A DNA stretch of 64,000 nucleotides, taken from positions 1 through 64,000 of the forward strand of contig JAUPKJ010000257.1 of the NCBI GenBank assembly GCA_030837505.1, read 5' to 3'. Positions 1-10,000 of this stretch are shown here, piece by piece. This stretch comes from Actinomycetota bacterium (lineage in GTDB: Bacteria; Actinomycetota; Actinomycetes; Actinomycetales; Kineosporiaceae). Numbering within the stretch: position 1 is the first letter of the stretch; the number at the start of each line of letters is the position of its first letter. Below the pieces are notes generated by a model. It was not told the DNA's origin. It was given only the letters and a program-made list of their open reading frames with translations, and made no database searches. The position numbers and the translations under genes are program-made.

Positions 1-240
1 CGGGCCCTCGGGCGGGCAACTCGCCGAGCAGCCGTCCCGGCGGACGACGGCCAGGATCCGGCAGGGGTGTTCCCGGCTGGCGTCGTTGGCCGCGCGCAGC
101 GCCCTCTCGGCGCAGGTCTCGTCCGTGACGACGACGAGGGTCATCACGCGGCCCAGGGCCACGACCCCGCCACTGTCTCGCAAGGACACCAGCCGGTCGT
201 TCAAGGCTTGTGTCGTGGTGTCCGGCAGGTCAATGATCAT
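1..240 (-). CDS. opcA: OpcA, glucose-6-phosphate dehydrogenase assembly protein (N-terminal part)
   Basis: Only the first 80 codons are in the window; the gene runs off the left edge. OpcA is the actinobacterial and cyanobacterial protein needed for full assembly or activation of glucose-6-phosphate dehydrogenase in the cytoplasm. The translated N-terminus starts MIIDLPDTTTQ and contains ALGRVMTLVVVT and ANDASREHPCRIL, which match the conserved start of the OpcA family. Its ATG overlaps the zwf stop codon as ATGA, so it is translationally coupled downstream of zwf. That is the usual zwf-opcA order in actinomycetes. Because the window ends here, completeness cannot be judged. Confidence 0.9.
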   Translation of the reverse strand, partial: MIIDLPDTTTQALNDRLVSLRDSGGVVALGRVMTLVVVTDETCAERALRAANDASREHPCRILAVVRRDGCSASCPPEGP

Positions 241-1778
241 GGACGTCTCCAGGCCCGGCCGTCCCTGGCCATCATCGCGTCTGCGGAGGGCGGGCCCCAC
301 GTGCCCGCGGAGTACGGTTCTGGCGCGCCCTCGCGGGCCCAGTGGTCGATGACGGGGTCGAGGATCCGCCAGGACAGGTCGACTTCCTCGTGGCGCGGGA
401 ACAGCGGTGGGTCCCCCAGGAGGACGTCGAGGATCAAACGTTCGTACGCCTCGGGACTGGACTCCGTGAAGGAGGTCCCGTACCCGAAGTCCATCGTGAC
501 GTCCCGGACCTCCAGGGACGTGCCCGGGACCTTGGAACCGAACCGGATGGTGACGCCCTCGTCGGGTTGGACCCGGATCACCAGGGCGTTCTGTCCGAGC
601 TCCTTGGTGGCGGAGTGATCGAAGGGCAGGTGGGGCGCTCGGGAGAACACCACAGCGATCTCCGTGACGCGCCGACCCAGGCGTTTCCCGGTGCGCAGGT
701 AGAACGGGACCCCGGCCCAGCGCCGGGTCTCGACGTTCAGACGCAGCGCCGCGTAGGTCTCGGTCGTGGACCCGGGGTCCGTGCCCTCCTCGTCGAGGTA
801 CCCGACGACCTCGCGGCCGCCCTGCCAACCGGCGGTGTACTGGCCGCGGGCGGCGCCCAGGGCCAGGTCGTCGGGCAGACGGACCGCGGAGAGGACCTTC
901 TCCTTCTCGGCGCGCAGGGCGTCGGCGTCGAAGGAGACCGGTTCCTCCATGGCCGTGAGGGCCAACAGCTGGAGCAGATGGTTCTGGATGACGTCGCGCG
1001 CGGCGCCGATGCCGTCGTAGTAACCGGCCCGCCCGCCGATGCCGATGTCCTCGGCCATCGTGATCTGGACGTGGTCGACGTGGTGCGCGTTCCACACCGG
1101 TTCGAACAGCTCGTTGGCGAAACGCAGGGCCAGGAGGTTCTGGACGGTCTCCTTGCCGAGGTAGTGGTCGATCCGGAAAACGCCCTCCGTGGGGAAGACC
1201 GACCCGATGAGGCCGTCGAGCTCCCGCGCGGAGGCCAGGTCGTGCCCGAAGGGTTTCTCCACGACGAGGCGTCGCCAGCCGGTCCCCTCTCGGGAGGCCA
1301 GACCGCTGCGGTGCAGCTGTTTGAGCACGACGGGGAAGGAACGCGGCGGCACCGACAGGTAGAAGGCGTGGTTGCCGCCGGTCCCGCGCTGACGGTCGAG
1401 GTCCTCCACGACGGTGCGCAGCCGGGCGAAGGCCGCGTCGTCGTCGAACTCGCCGGGGACGAAACGGAGACCCTCGGCCAGCTGTTCCCACACCGCCTCG
1501 GAGAAGGGAGTGCGGGACCGCGCCCGGACCGCATCGTGAACCACCTGGCTGAAGTCCTGGTCTGCCCAGTCCCGGCGGGCGAAACCGACCAGGGAGAACC
1601 CCGGCGGCAGCAGTCCCCGCTGGGACAGGTCGTACACGGCCGGCATCAGTTTCTTGCGGGCGAGGTCCCCGGTCACCCCGAAGATCACCAGGCCGCAGGG
1701 GCCCGCGATCCTGGGCAGACGACGGTCCCTGCTGTCCCGCAGCGGGTTGGTTCCCGGAGCGGTCCGGGCGTCGGTCAT
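237..1778 (-). CDS. zwf: Glucose-6-phosphate 1-dehydrogenase
   Basis: Cytoplasmic enzyme that oxidises glucose 6-phosphate to 6-phosphogluconolactone with NADP+, the entry step of the oxidative pentose-phosphate pathway. The 513-residue product has the normal family length. GVTGDLA near residues 34-40 is the dinucleotide-binding motif, and RIDHYLGKE near residue 200 carries the catalytic and substrate-binding residues. The ATG start lies 13 bp beyond the pgi stop codon, and a GAGGGG ribosome site overlaps that stop. The gene is third from the end of the tkt-tal-pgi-zwf-opcA operon, and its stop overlaps the opcA start by four bases. No damage is visible. This is the one complete pentose-phosphate gene without a mirror copy in view, because its partner position lies past base 64000. 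Confidence 0.96.
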   Translation of the reverse strand: MTDARTAPGTNPLRDSRDRRLPRIAGPCGLVIFGVTGDLARKKLMPAVYDLSQRGLLPPGFSLVGFARRDWADQDFSQVVHDAVRARSRTPFSEAVWEQLAEGLRFVPGEFDDDAAFARLRTVVEDLDRQRGTGGNHAFYLSVPPRSFPVVLKQLHRSGLASREGTGWRRLVVEKPFGHDLASARELDGLIGSVFPTEGVFRIDHYLGKETVQNLLALRFANELFEPVWNAHHVDHVQITMAEDIGIGGRAGYYDGIGAARDVIQNHLLQLLALTAMEEPVSFDADALRAEKEKVLSAVRLPDDLALGAARGQYTAGWQGGREVVGYLDEEGTDPGSTTETYAALRLNVETRRWAGVPFYLRTGKRLGRRVTEIAVVFSRAPHLPFDHSATKELGQNALVIRVQPDEGVTIRFGSKVPGTSLEVRDVTMDFGYGTSFTESSPEAYERLILDVLLGDPPLFPRHEEVDLSWRILDPVIDHWAREGAPEPYSAGTWGPPSADAMMARDGRAWRRP

Positions 1779-1791
1779 GGCCGCGAGCCCC

Positions 1792-3447
1792 TCAGGCGCC
1801 CAGGACCTCGCGCAGCAGGGCCAGGCCCGCCGCGCGGTCCGTCAGGTGCAGGCGCAGGACCGGACGGCCCAGGTCGGCGAGGACCTGGGCGTCACCGGCG
1901 GCCTGGGCCGCGATCAGCTGACCGAAGGTGAAGGGCCGCTCGGGGACCGCCAGGTCCTCGCCGGTCCCGCCCGTGATCTGCAGGTACACCCCGACGGCCG
2001 GGCCACCCTTGTGGTACTGGCCGGTGGAGTGCAGGAAACGCGGGCCCCACCCGAAGGTGACGGGGCGCTGCACGCGGGCCGCCAGCGGGTCTCGGACCTC
2101 GGCGAGATCGGCGTCGCCCAAGCGGTCGAGGTAGGCCATGACCGCGAGGTAACCGGTCGGGCCGACTTGTTTGCCCAGGGCCGCCACGGCGCCGGGCAGG
2201 TCGGTGACGCCGTCGAGCAGGCCCTCGGTCGCGCGGATCTCGACCGGGCCGTCGACGAGGTGGGCCGGGACGGGCTCGGGCCGGGCGTCCAGGAGGGACC
2301 GGGCGGCCTTCTTGGCGCTCTCGACGTCGGGCTGGTCGAAGGGGCTGATCCCCAGCAGGCGCCCGGAGACGGCCGTGGCGTACTCCCACAGCAGCAACTG
2401 GGCCCCCAGCGGACCGCTCACGGCGACGGCGCTCCCGCCCTCGCCGGCCGCGGGCTCGACCCCGGAGGGAACCAGCCGGACCAGGAGGGCGTCGTCGCCG
2501 GGGGAACGGACCTCCGGGGCTGCGGGACCGCTCACGACCACGGGGAGCAGCCCGGTGGAGTTCTTGCCCGTGGACTCGGCGATGAGCTGCTCGGCCCAGT
2601 CGGCGAAGCCGACGATCCCCGAGCCCTCGTCCACGAAGATCAACTTGTCGCGCAGGGGGGCCGTACCACCGAGGGCCGCGCCCAGGACCAGGCCGGGGTT
2701 GTCGGCCGTGTCGGCCGACAGCGGCCCCATGGCGGCCCGGGCCTCGTCCAGCAGACGGCCGACGTCGGCCCCCGCGAGCCCCGAGGGGACGAGCCCGAAG
2801 GCGCTCAGGGCCGAGAACCTGCCACCGACCTGCGGGTCGGCCGTGAACACCGCGCGGTACCCGGCCTCGAGGGACGCCTTCTCCAGGGGCGAGCCCGGAT
2901 CGGTGACCACGACGATCCGACGGAGCGGGTCGATCCCGGCCTCGCTGAAGGCCGCCTCGAAGGCCCGCCGCTGGCTGTCGGTCTCGACGGTCGAGCCGGA
3001 CTTGCTGGACACCACGACCACGGTGCGGGCGAGCTGTTCCTGGACGGCGGCCCGGACCTGCGCCGGGTCGGTGCCGTCGAGCACGACCAGGGGGACGTCC
3101 GCCGTCCGGGTGATCACCTCGGGGGCGAGGGAGGAACCGCCCATGCCGCACAGGACGACGCGGTCGATGCTCTCGGACGCCAGCTCGGCGCGCAGCCTCT
3201 GGATCCGCTCCACGAGGGGCCGGGAGTTCACGGCCAGGTCGACCCAGGCCAGGCGGATCTCGGACTCCGCGCGCGCGGCCTCACCCCACAGCCCGGGGTC
3301 CCTGCGGGAGATCTTTCCCGCGACGCCGTCGGCCACGAGAGCCGGCCCCCGGTCGGTGACGGCCCGGGCGGCCGCGCCGACGCATCTCACCTCAAGAGTC
3401 GAACCCTGGTCCACGTCGGCCGAAGCCACCAGCCATGCAGAGGTCAC
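1792..3447 (-). CDS. pgi: Glucose-6-phosphate isomerase
   Basis: Interconverts glucose 6-phosphate and fructose 6-phosphate, linking glycolysis to the pentose-phosphate genes around it. The 551-residue product has GMGGSS (101-106) and SSKSGSTVET (147-156), the phosphosugar-binding segments of SIS domains. It also has the isomerase segments GGRFSALSAFGLVP and ESTGKNSTG. The start is GTG, overlapping the tal stop as GTGA, with GAGGAGG about seven bases upstream. This is the actinobacterial type often found with tal and zwf, somewhat divergent from the enterobacterial enzyme. The left edge of the visible inverted repeat (base 2519) falls inside this gene only because the window ends in the other copy. 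Confidence 0.93.
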   Translation of the reverse strand: MTSAWLVASADVDQGSTLEVRCVGAAARAVTDRGPALVADGVAGKISRRDPGLWGEAARAESEIRLAWVDLAVNSRPLVERIQRLRAELASESIDRVVLCGMGGSSLAPEVITRTADVPLVVLDGTDPAQVRAAVQEQLARTVVVVSSKSGSTVETDSQRRAFEAAFSEAGIDPLRRIVVVTDPGSPLEKASLEAGYRAVFTADPQVGGRFSALSAFGLVPSGLAGADVGRLLDEARAAMGPLSADTADNPGLVLGAALGGTAPLRDKLIFVDEGSGIVGFADWAEQLIAESTGKNSTGLLPVVVSGPAAPEVRSPGDDALLVRLVPSGVEPAAGEGGSAVAVSGPLGAQLLLWEYATAVSGRLLGISPFDQPDVESAKKAARSLLDARPEPVPAHLVDGPVEIRATEGLLDGVTDLPGAVAALGKQVGPTGYLAVMAYLDRLGDADLAEVRDPLAARVQRPVTFGWGPRFLHSTGQYHKGGPAVGVYLQITGGTGEDLAVPERPFTFGQLIAAQAAGDAQVLADLGRPVLRLHLTDRAAGLALLREVLGA

Positions 3448-4634
3448 TGACCTGCCTCCTCGTCGGAATCTGTCGCGGCGATCCGGGCCAGCCCGTCGGA
3501 CACGGTCCGTACGAGCTGGTCCCAGCTCACCTGGAACTTGGCCACGCCCTCGTCACTGAGGACCTGAGCCACGGCGTCGCGGTCGAGGCCGAGCCGGTCC
3601 AACCGGTCCAGCACCTCGGCGGCGTCGTCGTCACCGCCGGGGACCTGTTCCCCGGGGACCTCGCCGTGGTCGGCGAAGGCCTCCAAGGTGGCCCTGGGCA
3701 GGGTGTTCACGGTGTCCCGGGCCACGAGCCCCGTCACGTAGAGCGTGTCGGGGTACGCGGGGTCCTTGACGCCCGTCGAAGCCCACAGCGGGCGCTGGGG
3801 CCGGGCCCCGGCCTCGGCCAGGGCCCGCCACCGCGCGGACGCGAGGGTGTCCCGGAAGGCTCGGTGGACGCTGCGCGCAGTGGCGAGGGCCGCCCGGCCG
3901 CGCAGTTCCAGGGCCTGCGGAGTCCCGATCTGCGACAGGCGACGGTCGATCTCGGTGTCGAGGCGCGAGACGAAGAACGACGCCACCGAGGCCAGACCCG
4001 ACAGGTCTGTTCCGCGCTGCGCGGCCTGCTCCAGGCCCGCCAGAGCGGCCTCGTGCACCTGCCGGTAACGCTCGACGGAGAAGATCAACGTGGCATTGAC
4101 GTTGATCCCCTCGGCCAGGCAGGTCGTGATGGCCGGCAGCCCCTCGGGGGTCGCAGGGATTTTGATCATGAGGTTGGGGCGGTCGACCCGCGCCCAGAGC
4201 CTGCGGGCCTCCACGAGGGTCCCGGCGGTGTCCCGCGCCAGCGCGGGGGAGACCTCCAGGGACACGAAACCGTCGCGTCCAGCGGTCCCGCGGTGCACCT
4301 CGCGCAGGACATCACAGGCACGCCTGACGTCCTCGCAGGTCAAAGCCTCCACGGCCTGTCGGACCGAGGCCCCCTGCCCCACGAGACGAACCAGCTGCCC
4401 CCGATACAGCTCGCTCGTCAACAGCGCCGTCGCGAAGATCGTGGGATTGCTCGTGAGACCGACGACGGCGCGCTCGGCCATCAGACGCACCAGTTCACCG
4501 CTCTCCAACAGCTCGCGGGAGAGATCGTCCAGCCACACCGAGACACCCTCGGCAACCAGCGCGGACAGGGCCTCGGGGACGGCGGACACCGTCGTCCCCG
4601 GAGGGATCGGATCTGGCGTGCTCGGACGGTTCAC
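3444..4634 (-). CDS. tal: Transaldolase
   Basis: Transfers a dihydroxyacetone unit between sugar phosphates in the non-oxidative pentose-phosphate pathway. TSNPTIF (61-67) is the family signature. Lys158 in LMIKIPATPEG is the expected Schiff-base lysine, and STGVKDP lies near the C-terminus. I chose the GTG that gives MNRPSTPD, because it has an AAGGA ribosome site at a suitable distance and gives 396 residues, slightly longer than most actinobacterial transaldolases. The frame stays open far upstream into tkt, but that extension is only antisense-like high-GC reading. The stop overlaps the pgi start by four bases, so the two are translationally coupled. Confidence 0.94.
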   Translation of the reverse strand: MNRPSTPDPIPPGTTVSAVPEALSALVAEGVSVWLDDLSRELLESGELVRLMAERAVVGLTSNPTIFATALLTSELYRGQLVRLVGQGASVRQAVEALTCEDVRRACDVLREVHRGTAGRDGFVSLEVSPALARDTAGTLVEARRLWARVDRPNLMIKIPATPEGLPAITTCLAEGINVNATLIFSVERYRQVHEAALAGLEQAAQRGTDLSGLASVASFFVSRLDTEIDRRLSQIGTPQALELRGRAALATARSVHRAFRDTLASARWRALAEAGARPQRPLWASTGVKDPAYPDTLYVTGLVARDTVNTLPRATLEAFADHGEVPGEQVPGGDDDAAEVLDRLDRLGLDRDAVAQVLSDEGVAKFQVSWDQLVRTVSDGLARIAATDSDEEAGQ

Positions 4635-4694
4635 GGGGCACTTCCTTGCCGGGCGGATGCTCCAACGGATGGGAACGCCGGTCGCCGAGGGACT

Positions 4695-4734
4695 CCCGGA
4701 CCGGCCCCCGCCGGCGTGCGGGGGCCGGTCCGGG
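4695..4734 (-). terminator. Strong GC hairpin between tkt and tal
   Basis: A 17-bp perfect stem with a 6-base loop (loop CGGCGT) lies between the tkt stop and the tal start. No T-tract follows in the direction of transcription, as is common for actinobacterial hairpins. It could be a partial terminator, or an RNA-stability element that lowers or sets tal-pgi-zwf expression relative to tkt. Confidence 0.6.
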
Positions 4735-4759
4735 CCTGACTTGAGAGGGCTTGCCCTCC

Positions 4760-6907
4760 TCAGCCCCGGAACGCGGCGAGCGCCTCTTCTGCGGCCTGCG
4801 CGATCGCCTCCGGGGTGAACCCGAACTCCTTGTACAACCGCTGGTAGTCGGCGGAGGCCCCGAAGCGGTCCAGGCTCACGCAGCGCCCGGCATCCCCGAC
4901 GATCTCCCGCCAGCCCTGTGCGATCCCGGCCTCGACCGACACCCGGACCTTCACCGACGGCGGCAGGACGCTGTCGCGGTACTCGGCGTCCTGCGCCTCG
5001 AACCACTCCCGGCAGGGCATCGACACCACGCGCGTGGGAGTGCCGGCGGCCTGCAACTGCTCCCGGGCCACGAGGGCGAGGTGGACCTCCGACCCCGTCG
5101 CGACGAGAACGACGGACGGCGTGCCGCCCTCGGCCTCGGCCAGCACGTAGCCGCCCCGGGCAGTTCCCTCGGCGCCCGCCAGCCCGGTGTGTTCCGAACG
5201 GTTGAGAATCGGCAGATTCTGACGGCTCAGGCACAGCCCGGCCGGCCGGTCGGTGTGCTCCAGCACTGCGCGCCACGCCCACGCGGTCTCGTTGGCGTCG
5301 CAGGGCCGCACGACGTCCAGGCCCGGGATCGCCCGCAGCGCCGCCAGGTGTTCGACCGGCTGGTGCGTCGGGCCGTCCTCGCCCAGGCCGATGGAGTCGT
5401 GGGTCCACACGTAGGTCACGGGCAGGCCCATGAGAGCGGCCAGACGGACGGCCGGACGCATGTAGTCGCTGAAGACCATGAACGTCCCGCCGTAGGGGCG
5501 GGTCCCGCCGTGCAGCGCGATCCCGTTGAGGATCGACCCCATGGCGTGCTCCCGGATGCCGAAGTGCAGGGTCCGTCCGTACGGCCCGCCCTTCCACGTG
5601 GAGGTCTGGTACTTCTCCGGCACGAACGACGGCTCACCGGCCATCGTGGTGTTGTTGCTCCCGGCCAGGTCGGCGGACCCTCCCCACAACTCGGGCAGGA
5701 CGTCCTTGAGGGCCGTGAGGACATCCCCGGACGCGACCCGGGTCGCCATGGTCTTCGTGGAGGAGAAGACGGGCAGGGCCTCGGTCCAGCCCCCGGGAAG
5801 CTCCCGCCGGGCCATCCGGTCGAACAGGGCGGCACGCTGCGGATCTGCGGCCCGCCACAGGGCCATGCGCTCGGCGTGCTCCGCGCTCAACGCGGCACCG
5901 CGCTCGCGGGCCTTCCGGGCGTGGGCGAGGGCCGCCGGATCGACCTCGAACTCCTGCTCGGGGTCGAAGCCCAGCAGGGACTTGGTCGCGGCGATCTCCG
6001 CAGCGCCCAGGGCCGAGCCGTGGGACTTGCCCGTGTTCTGGGCGTTCGGGGCCGGCCAGGTGATGACGGTGCGCAGCACCACGATCGAGGGACGGTCGGT
6101 CTCGGCCCGGGCCGCCGCCAACGCGCCGTGCAGGGCCTGCATGTCCTCGACGTACGTGCCGTCCTTGCCCGCGGTCGGGCCCTTGCCCCCGGTCCAGTCG
6201 ACGGTCTGCACGTGCCAGCCGTACGACTCGTAACGCTGGGCGGTGTCCTCGCTGAGGGCGACCATGGTGTCGTCCTCGATCGAGATCCGGTTGGCGTCGT
6301 ACAGGACGACCAGATTGCCCAGGCCCTGGTGCCCCGCGAGGGAACTGGCCTCGGCCGTGACCCCCTCCTGGATGTCGCCGTCGGAGGCCACGACCCAGAT
6401 GGTGTGGTCGAAGGGGCTGGTACCGGCGGGGGCCTGCGGATCGAACAGGCCGCGCTCGCGACGGGCGGCCATGGCCATGCCGACCGCGCTGGCCAGTCCC
6501 TGCCCCAACGGCCCGGTGGTGATCTCCACGCCGGGGGTGTGGTTGACCTCTGGGTGACCCGGGGTCAACGAGCCCCAGGTGCGCAGGGCTTTGAGGTCGT
6601 CAAGTTCCAGGCCGTAACCGGCCAGGAAGAGCTGGACGTACTGCGTGAGGCTGCTGTGCCCGCAGGACAGCACGAAACGGTCACGACCGGACCAGGCGGG
6701 GTTCGTGGGGTCGTGGCGCATGAGGTGCCGGTAGATCAAATACGCGACCGGCGCCAGGCTGACGGCGGTACCGGGGTGACCGTTGCCCGCCCGCTGCACG
6801 GCTTCCATGGCCAGCAACCGCGCGTTGTCGACAGCGCGTCGGTCGAGATCGGTCCACTCAAAATGGGTCGAATCGCTCACGTGGAACTCGGGTCCTCTCG
6901 TGGTCAT
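4760..6907 (-). CDS. tkt: Transketolase
   Basis: Thiamine-diphosphate enzyme moving two-carbon units between pentose-, tetrose- and triose-phosphates. The 715-residue product has NGHPGTA near residue 42, the thiamine-binding segment SDGDIQEG (175-182), GREHAMG-type residues in FGIREHAMG, and the pyrimidine-domain DSIGLGEDGPTHQP. I chose the ATG giving MTTRGPEF, which has GGAG just upstream; a GTG nine codons further in is an alternative. The open frame extends 46 codons upstream without homology-like sequence. It is the first gene of the tkt-tal-pgi-zwf-opcA operon, with a strong hairpin before tal. About 185 bp separate it from the glycosidase gene upstream on the same strand. Confidence 0.95.
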   Translation of the reverse strand: MTTRGPEFHVSDSTHFEWTDLDRRAVDNARLLAMEAVQRAGNGHPGTAVSLAPVAYLIYRHLMRHDPTNPAWSGRDRFVLSCGHSSLTQYVQLFLAGYGLELDDLKALRTWGSLTPGHPEVNHTPGVEITTGPLGQGLASAVGMAMAARRERGLFDPQAPAGTSPFDHTIWVVASDGDIQEGVTAEASSLAGHQGLGNLVVLYDANRISIEDDTMVALSEDTAQRYESYGWHVQTVDWTGGKGPTAGKDGTYVEDMQALHGALAAARAETDRPSIVVLRTVITWPAPNAQNTGKSHGSALGAAEIAATKSLLGFDPEQEFEVDPAALAHARKARERGAALSAEHAERMALWRAADPQRAALFDRMARRELPGGWTEALPVFSSTKTMATRVASGDVLTALKDVLPELWGGSADLAGSNNTTMAGEPSFVPEKYQTSTWKGGPYGRTLHFGIREHAMGSILNGIALHGGTRPYGGTFMVFSDYMRPAVRLAALMGLPVTYVWTHDSIGLGEDGPTHQPVEHLAALRAIPGLDVVRPCDANETAWAWRAVLEHTDRPAGLCLSRQNLPILNRSEHTGLAGAEGTARGGYVLAEAEGGTPSVVLVATGSEVHLALVAREQLQAAGTPTRVVSMPCREWFEAQDAEYRDSVLPPSVKVRVSVEAGIAQGWREIVGDAGRCVSLDRFGASADYQRLYKEFGFTPEAIAQAAEEALAAFRG

Positions 6908-7093
6908 CGGCTCCGTCGAACGGGTGGGTGGTACAGGCCGGCGGACGATCGCAGCGACGCTGCCGCGAGAGGGGCGTCCCGACCCGGACGCCGCAGGAGC
7001 TGCGACGCCGGTCACGACACCCCGGCCACCGATGGTGCGGAGCACTCGGGGAGCCCCGAGAGGGGCGAGCCCGACGCCCCGACCTGTCCGAGC

Positions 7094-10000
7094 CTATCCT
7101 TCCCGCAGCCGTCCCTCCGGTAGGCACCCGCCCCCTGTGGACGAGCCGGGCGGGTGTGGACGGCGGCGTTGATCCTTGCGGGATCCGGTACCACCAGACT
7201 GACAGTCGTCGGCCGACGCCCGAACCAGGGCGCCGACCTCCTGCCGCTTTGCCGGCCACCACCCGCCACGCCGCTCACCTGTCGAAGCCCCTTCTTGCCG
7301 GTAGCTCTTGGGTGTGATTTTTACCAGGGCGGACTCCGACATCTGCACGCCGGCACTGGTTGCTGTGACAGTGACCCGCACGTGACCGGTCCTGGCCGCG
7401 GTCAGGACTCCCGCCGAGGTCACCTTTGCTCCGGCGGTGTTGGTGTCCATCGGAGCGATCTGGTAGCTGTACGTCGCTGACCGGTTGGATGGGAACACGC
7501 TCGCGGACAGCTTCGTCCCCGAGGAGGCCTGGTCGAGGGTGACTGACCGGTCACCGAAGTTGACCAGCGACGTGTGGGCGTTCGCGAACGCCGAGCCGTT
7601 GGCGCTCGGTGCGCCGGAGGTCACCACGACCGGGAACGTGGTCGACGTGCTCTCTCCGCCGGCGGTGGCCTTGGCCGTGATCAGGGCGGTGCCGGTGCAG
7701 ACGGGCTTGACCGAGCCGCTGGCGTCGACTGCCGCGATCGACGGGTCGGAGGAGGTGTACTTCACCTCGAGCGCCTGATCGGACAGATCCCAGAACGTCA
7801 TGTCGTGCTTGGTGACCGACAGCTGGGCGTTGACCCGGTTGTCGGGAGTGTCCAGGCTCAACTCGGTGGCGTCCGGCTGGGCCGAGACCACCTCGACGCC
7901 GGCCGTGCGGTCACCGGTCACCCGCAGGCGCACCGACTTCAGGTCGGCGTCGGCCGAGCTCGGACCGGCCAGGATGGTCCAGTCGCCCGTGGGGAAGACC
8001 TTCTTGTGCAACACGTCGTCCCAGAACCACAGGTCACCGGCGTCAAGGGTGACCTTCACCGTCTCGGAAGTCCCAGGGCATGTCCCGGAACTCCGTCGGT
8101 GCTGTGCGTGCCGGTGCGGGGCGCGCACAGCACCTGGAGGAGTTCTGAGACACGCCCTAGAGATCAGGCCGCTCTTGACGAAGCCCTTCAGCTGTTTCAG
8201 CGGGCGCTGGTTTCCATCGGCACCTTCCGGAGCTTGGGCGTAGACCTCCACGACAGCCTTGCCCGGTTTGTTGGCGACCTTGTTCGACACGGGCACCGAG
8301 ACCGTCACCGCATCGTCGGGGGTGATGGTCGAGGAAGACAGTGTCGGGGTGCCGTAGACGAACGGCGAGTACGACAGACCGTGACCGAACACATAGTGGG
8401 GAGCCGCGCAATTGGACCCGACCTGGTAATAGAGGTACGTCCGGCCGCACTGGGCGCCTTCCGCCTTCGTCATCCGGTAGTCCTCGATCCCGAGGCTCGG
8501 AGCGGCCTCGGGCCCGAGCTGTGCGTCAACGTCGGAGTACCAGGTCAGCGGAAGCTTGCCGGAGAAGTTGGCCACAGCGGTACGCCCGTCCTCGAGCTTC
8601 ACCGCATCGTTGAACAGCAACTCGGCCATCGCCTTGCCCTGGTACATACCGTTGAAGGATGACCAGACGATCGCTCCGACGCCCGGTAGGTCCTTGAACA
8701 TGCTGACGTCGACCATGGTCTTGGCCTGGATCCACACCACGATCTTCTTGCCGTACTTCTGGGCGAGCGGTGCGATCGAGTCCCGGATCAGCTTGTCCTG
8801 CAGGCGTGGCAGGGCGACCGTGGAGCGGTCCGTGCCCTCGCCACCGTCATCGGTTCTGTGACCGGCGACGACCACGACATGGTCAGCCTGCGAGATCTGG
8901 TATTCGGCGGTCCCTGAGTCCGTTGCGGGATGGCAGGGGTTGCTGGAGCACAGCGAGGTCGTGACCGCGGTGCCGTCGGCGTCCAGGACGTCGGGGAACA
9001 CCGCGAGGTGGCTGGACAGGAACGGCCTGTCGGAGCCCGCGGTCACGGCCGAGGCTGCCGACCCCGTCCGCGCAGCCAAGGCCTGGGCGAAGGTGGTGTT
9101 GACAGCGGTGGGCCCGGAGTAGGAGCCCGCCTGGAACCCGTTGAGGGAGTCCACGTGCCCCAGAGCGACCGTCTTGCCGGTCGCCGCGCCCGCGAACGGA
9201 AGCTGGCCGCCGACGTTCTTCAACAGCACGGGCGCCTCGAGGGCAGATTCGTGCGCGACGGCACGGTGCGCCGGCGAAGCCGGCTTGACATCAGGATCTC
9301 CGGCCGCCGACAGCGAGTAGGACTTGCTGTTCCACGGGACCGAGGCGACGGGATCGAACTCACCGAGCTGGAACCGCGCGGTGAAGGCGCGCACGAGCGC
9401 GATGTCGACGTCGGCCTCACTGACAAAGCCTTGGAGTTGAGCCGCCGGGAGCCCCGTCGACGTCGGGTAATCACCGCCCGAGCAGTCAAGATCGGTGCCG
9501 GCCTTGAGCGCCCAGGCGTTGCCGAGGGGCTTGCTGATCTGCGTCTGCCCGCCGAGTTGAGCGGGGTGCCACGAGTGTCCTGACGTCCCGGTTCCGTGCA
9601 CGCGGGTGACCGCATCGCAGTCGGAGACGACGAAGCCGTCGAAGCCGTACGACCTGCGCAGCACGGTCTCAAGGGCGTACCGGCTCGCCGCAGCCGGCGT
9701 CCCGGGAGTACCGCCGGCGGTGGCATTGTCGCGAGGGCTCCACAGGGTCGGGTATCGAGAGGCCGACGGGTAGTCCGTGGTGTAGTCCTCCACCACGGAG
9801 AAGGCGTTGTAGGCGGACATGAGCGACCGCGCGCCCGCCTCGCCGGCCGAGGCCGCGAAAGGCGGCAGGAAGTACTCGTGCATCGAACGCTCGGTGAGGT
9901 TCGACGTGCCGTAGGCGCGGTTCGCCTCGGAGTTGTTCGCCAGGTAGTGCTTCGGCGTGGCGACCGCCTGAACATAACCGTTCCCCTTGGTGGGAATCGT

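Noticed and set aside
342-1931. Long plus-strand frames opposite zwf, pgi, tal and tkt
   Set aside because: These are high-GC antisense frames with no family features; the minus-strand genes are strongly supported.
3444-5597. 717-codon version of transaldolase
   Set aside because: The extra N-terminal part reads through tkt in another frame; the GTG with a ribosome site at 4634 gives a normal-length enzyme.
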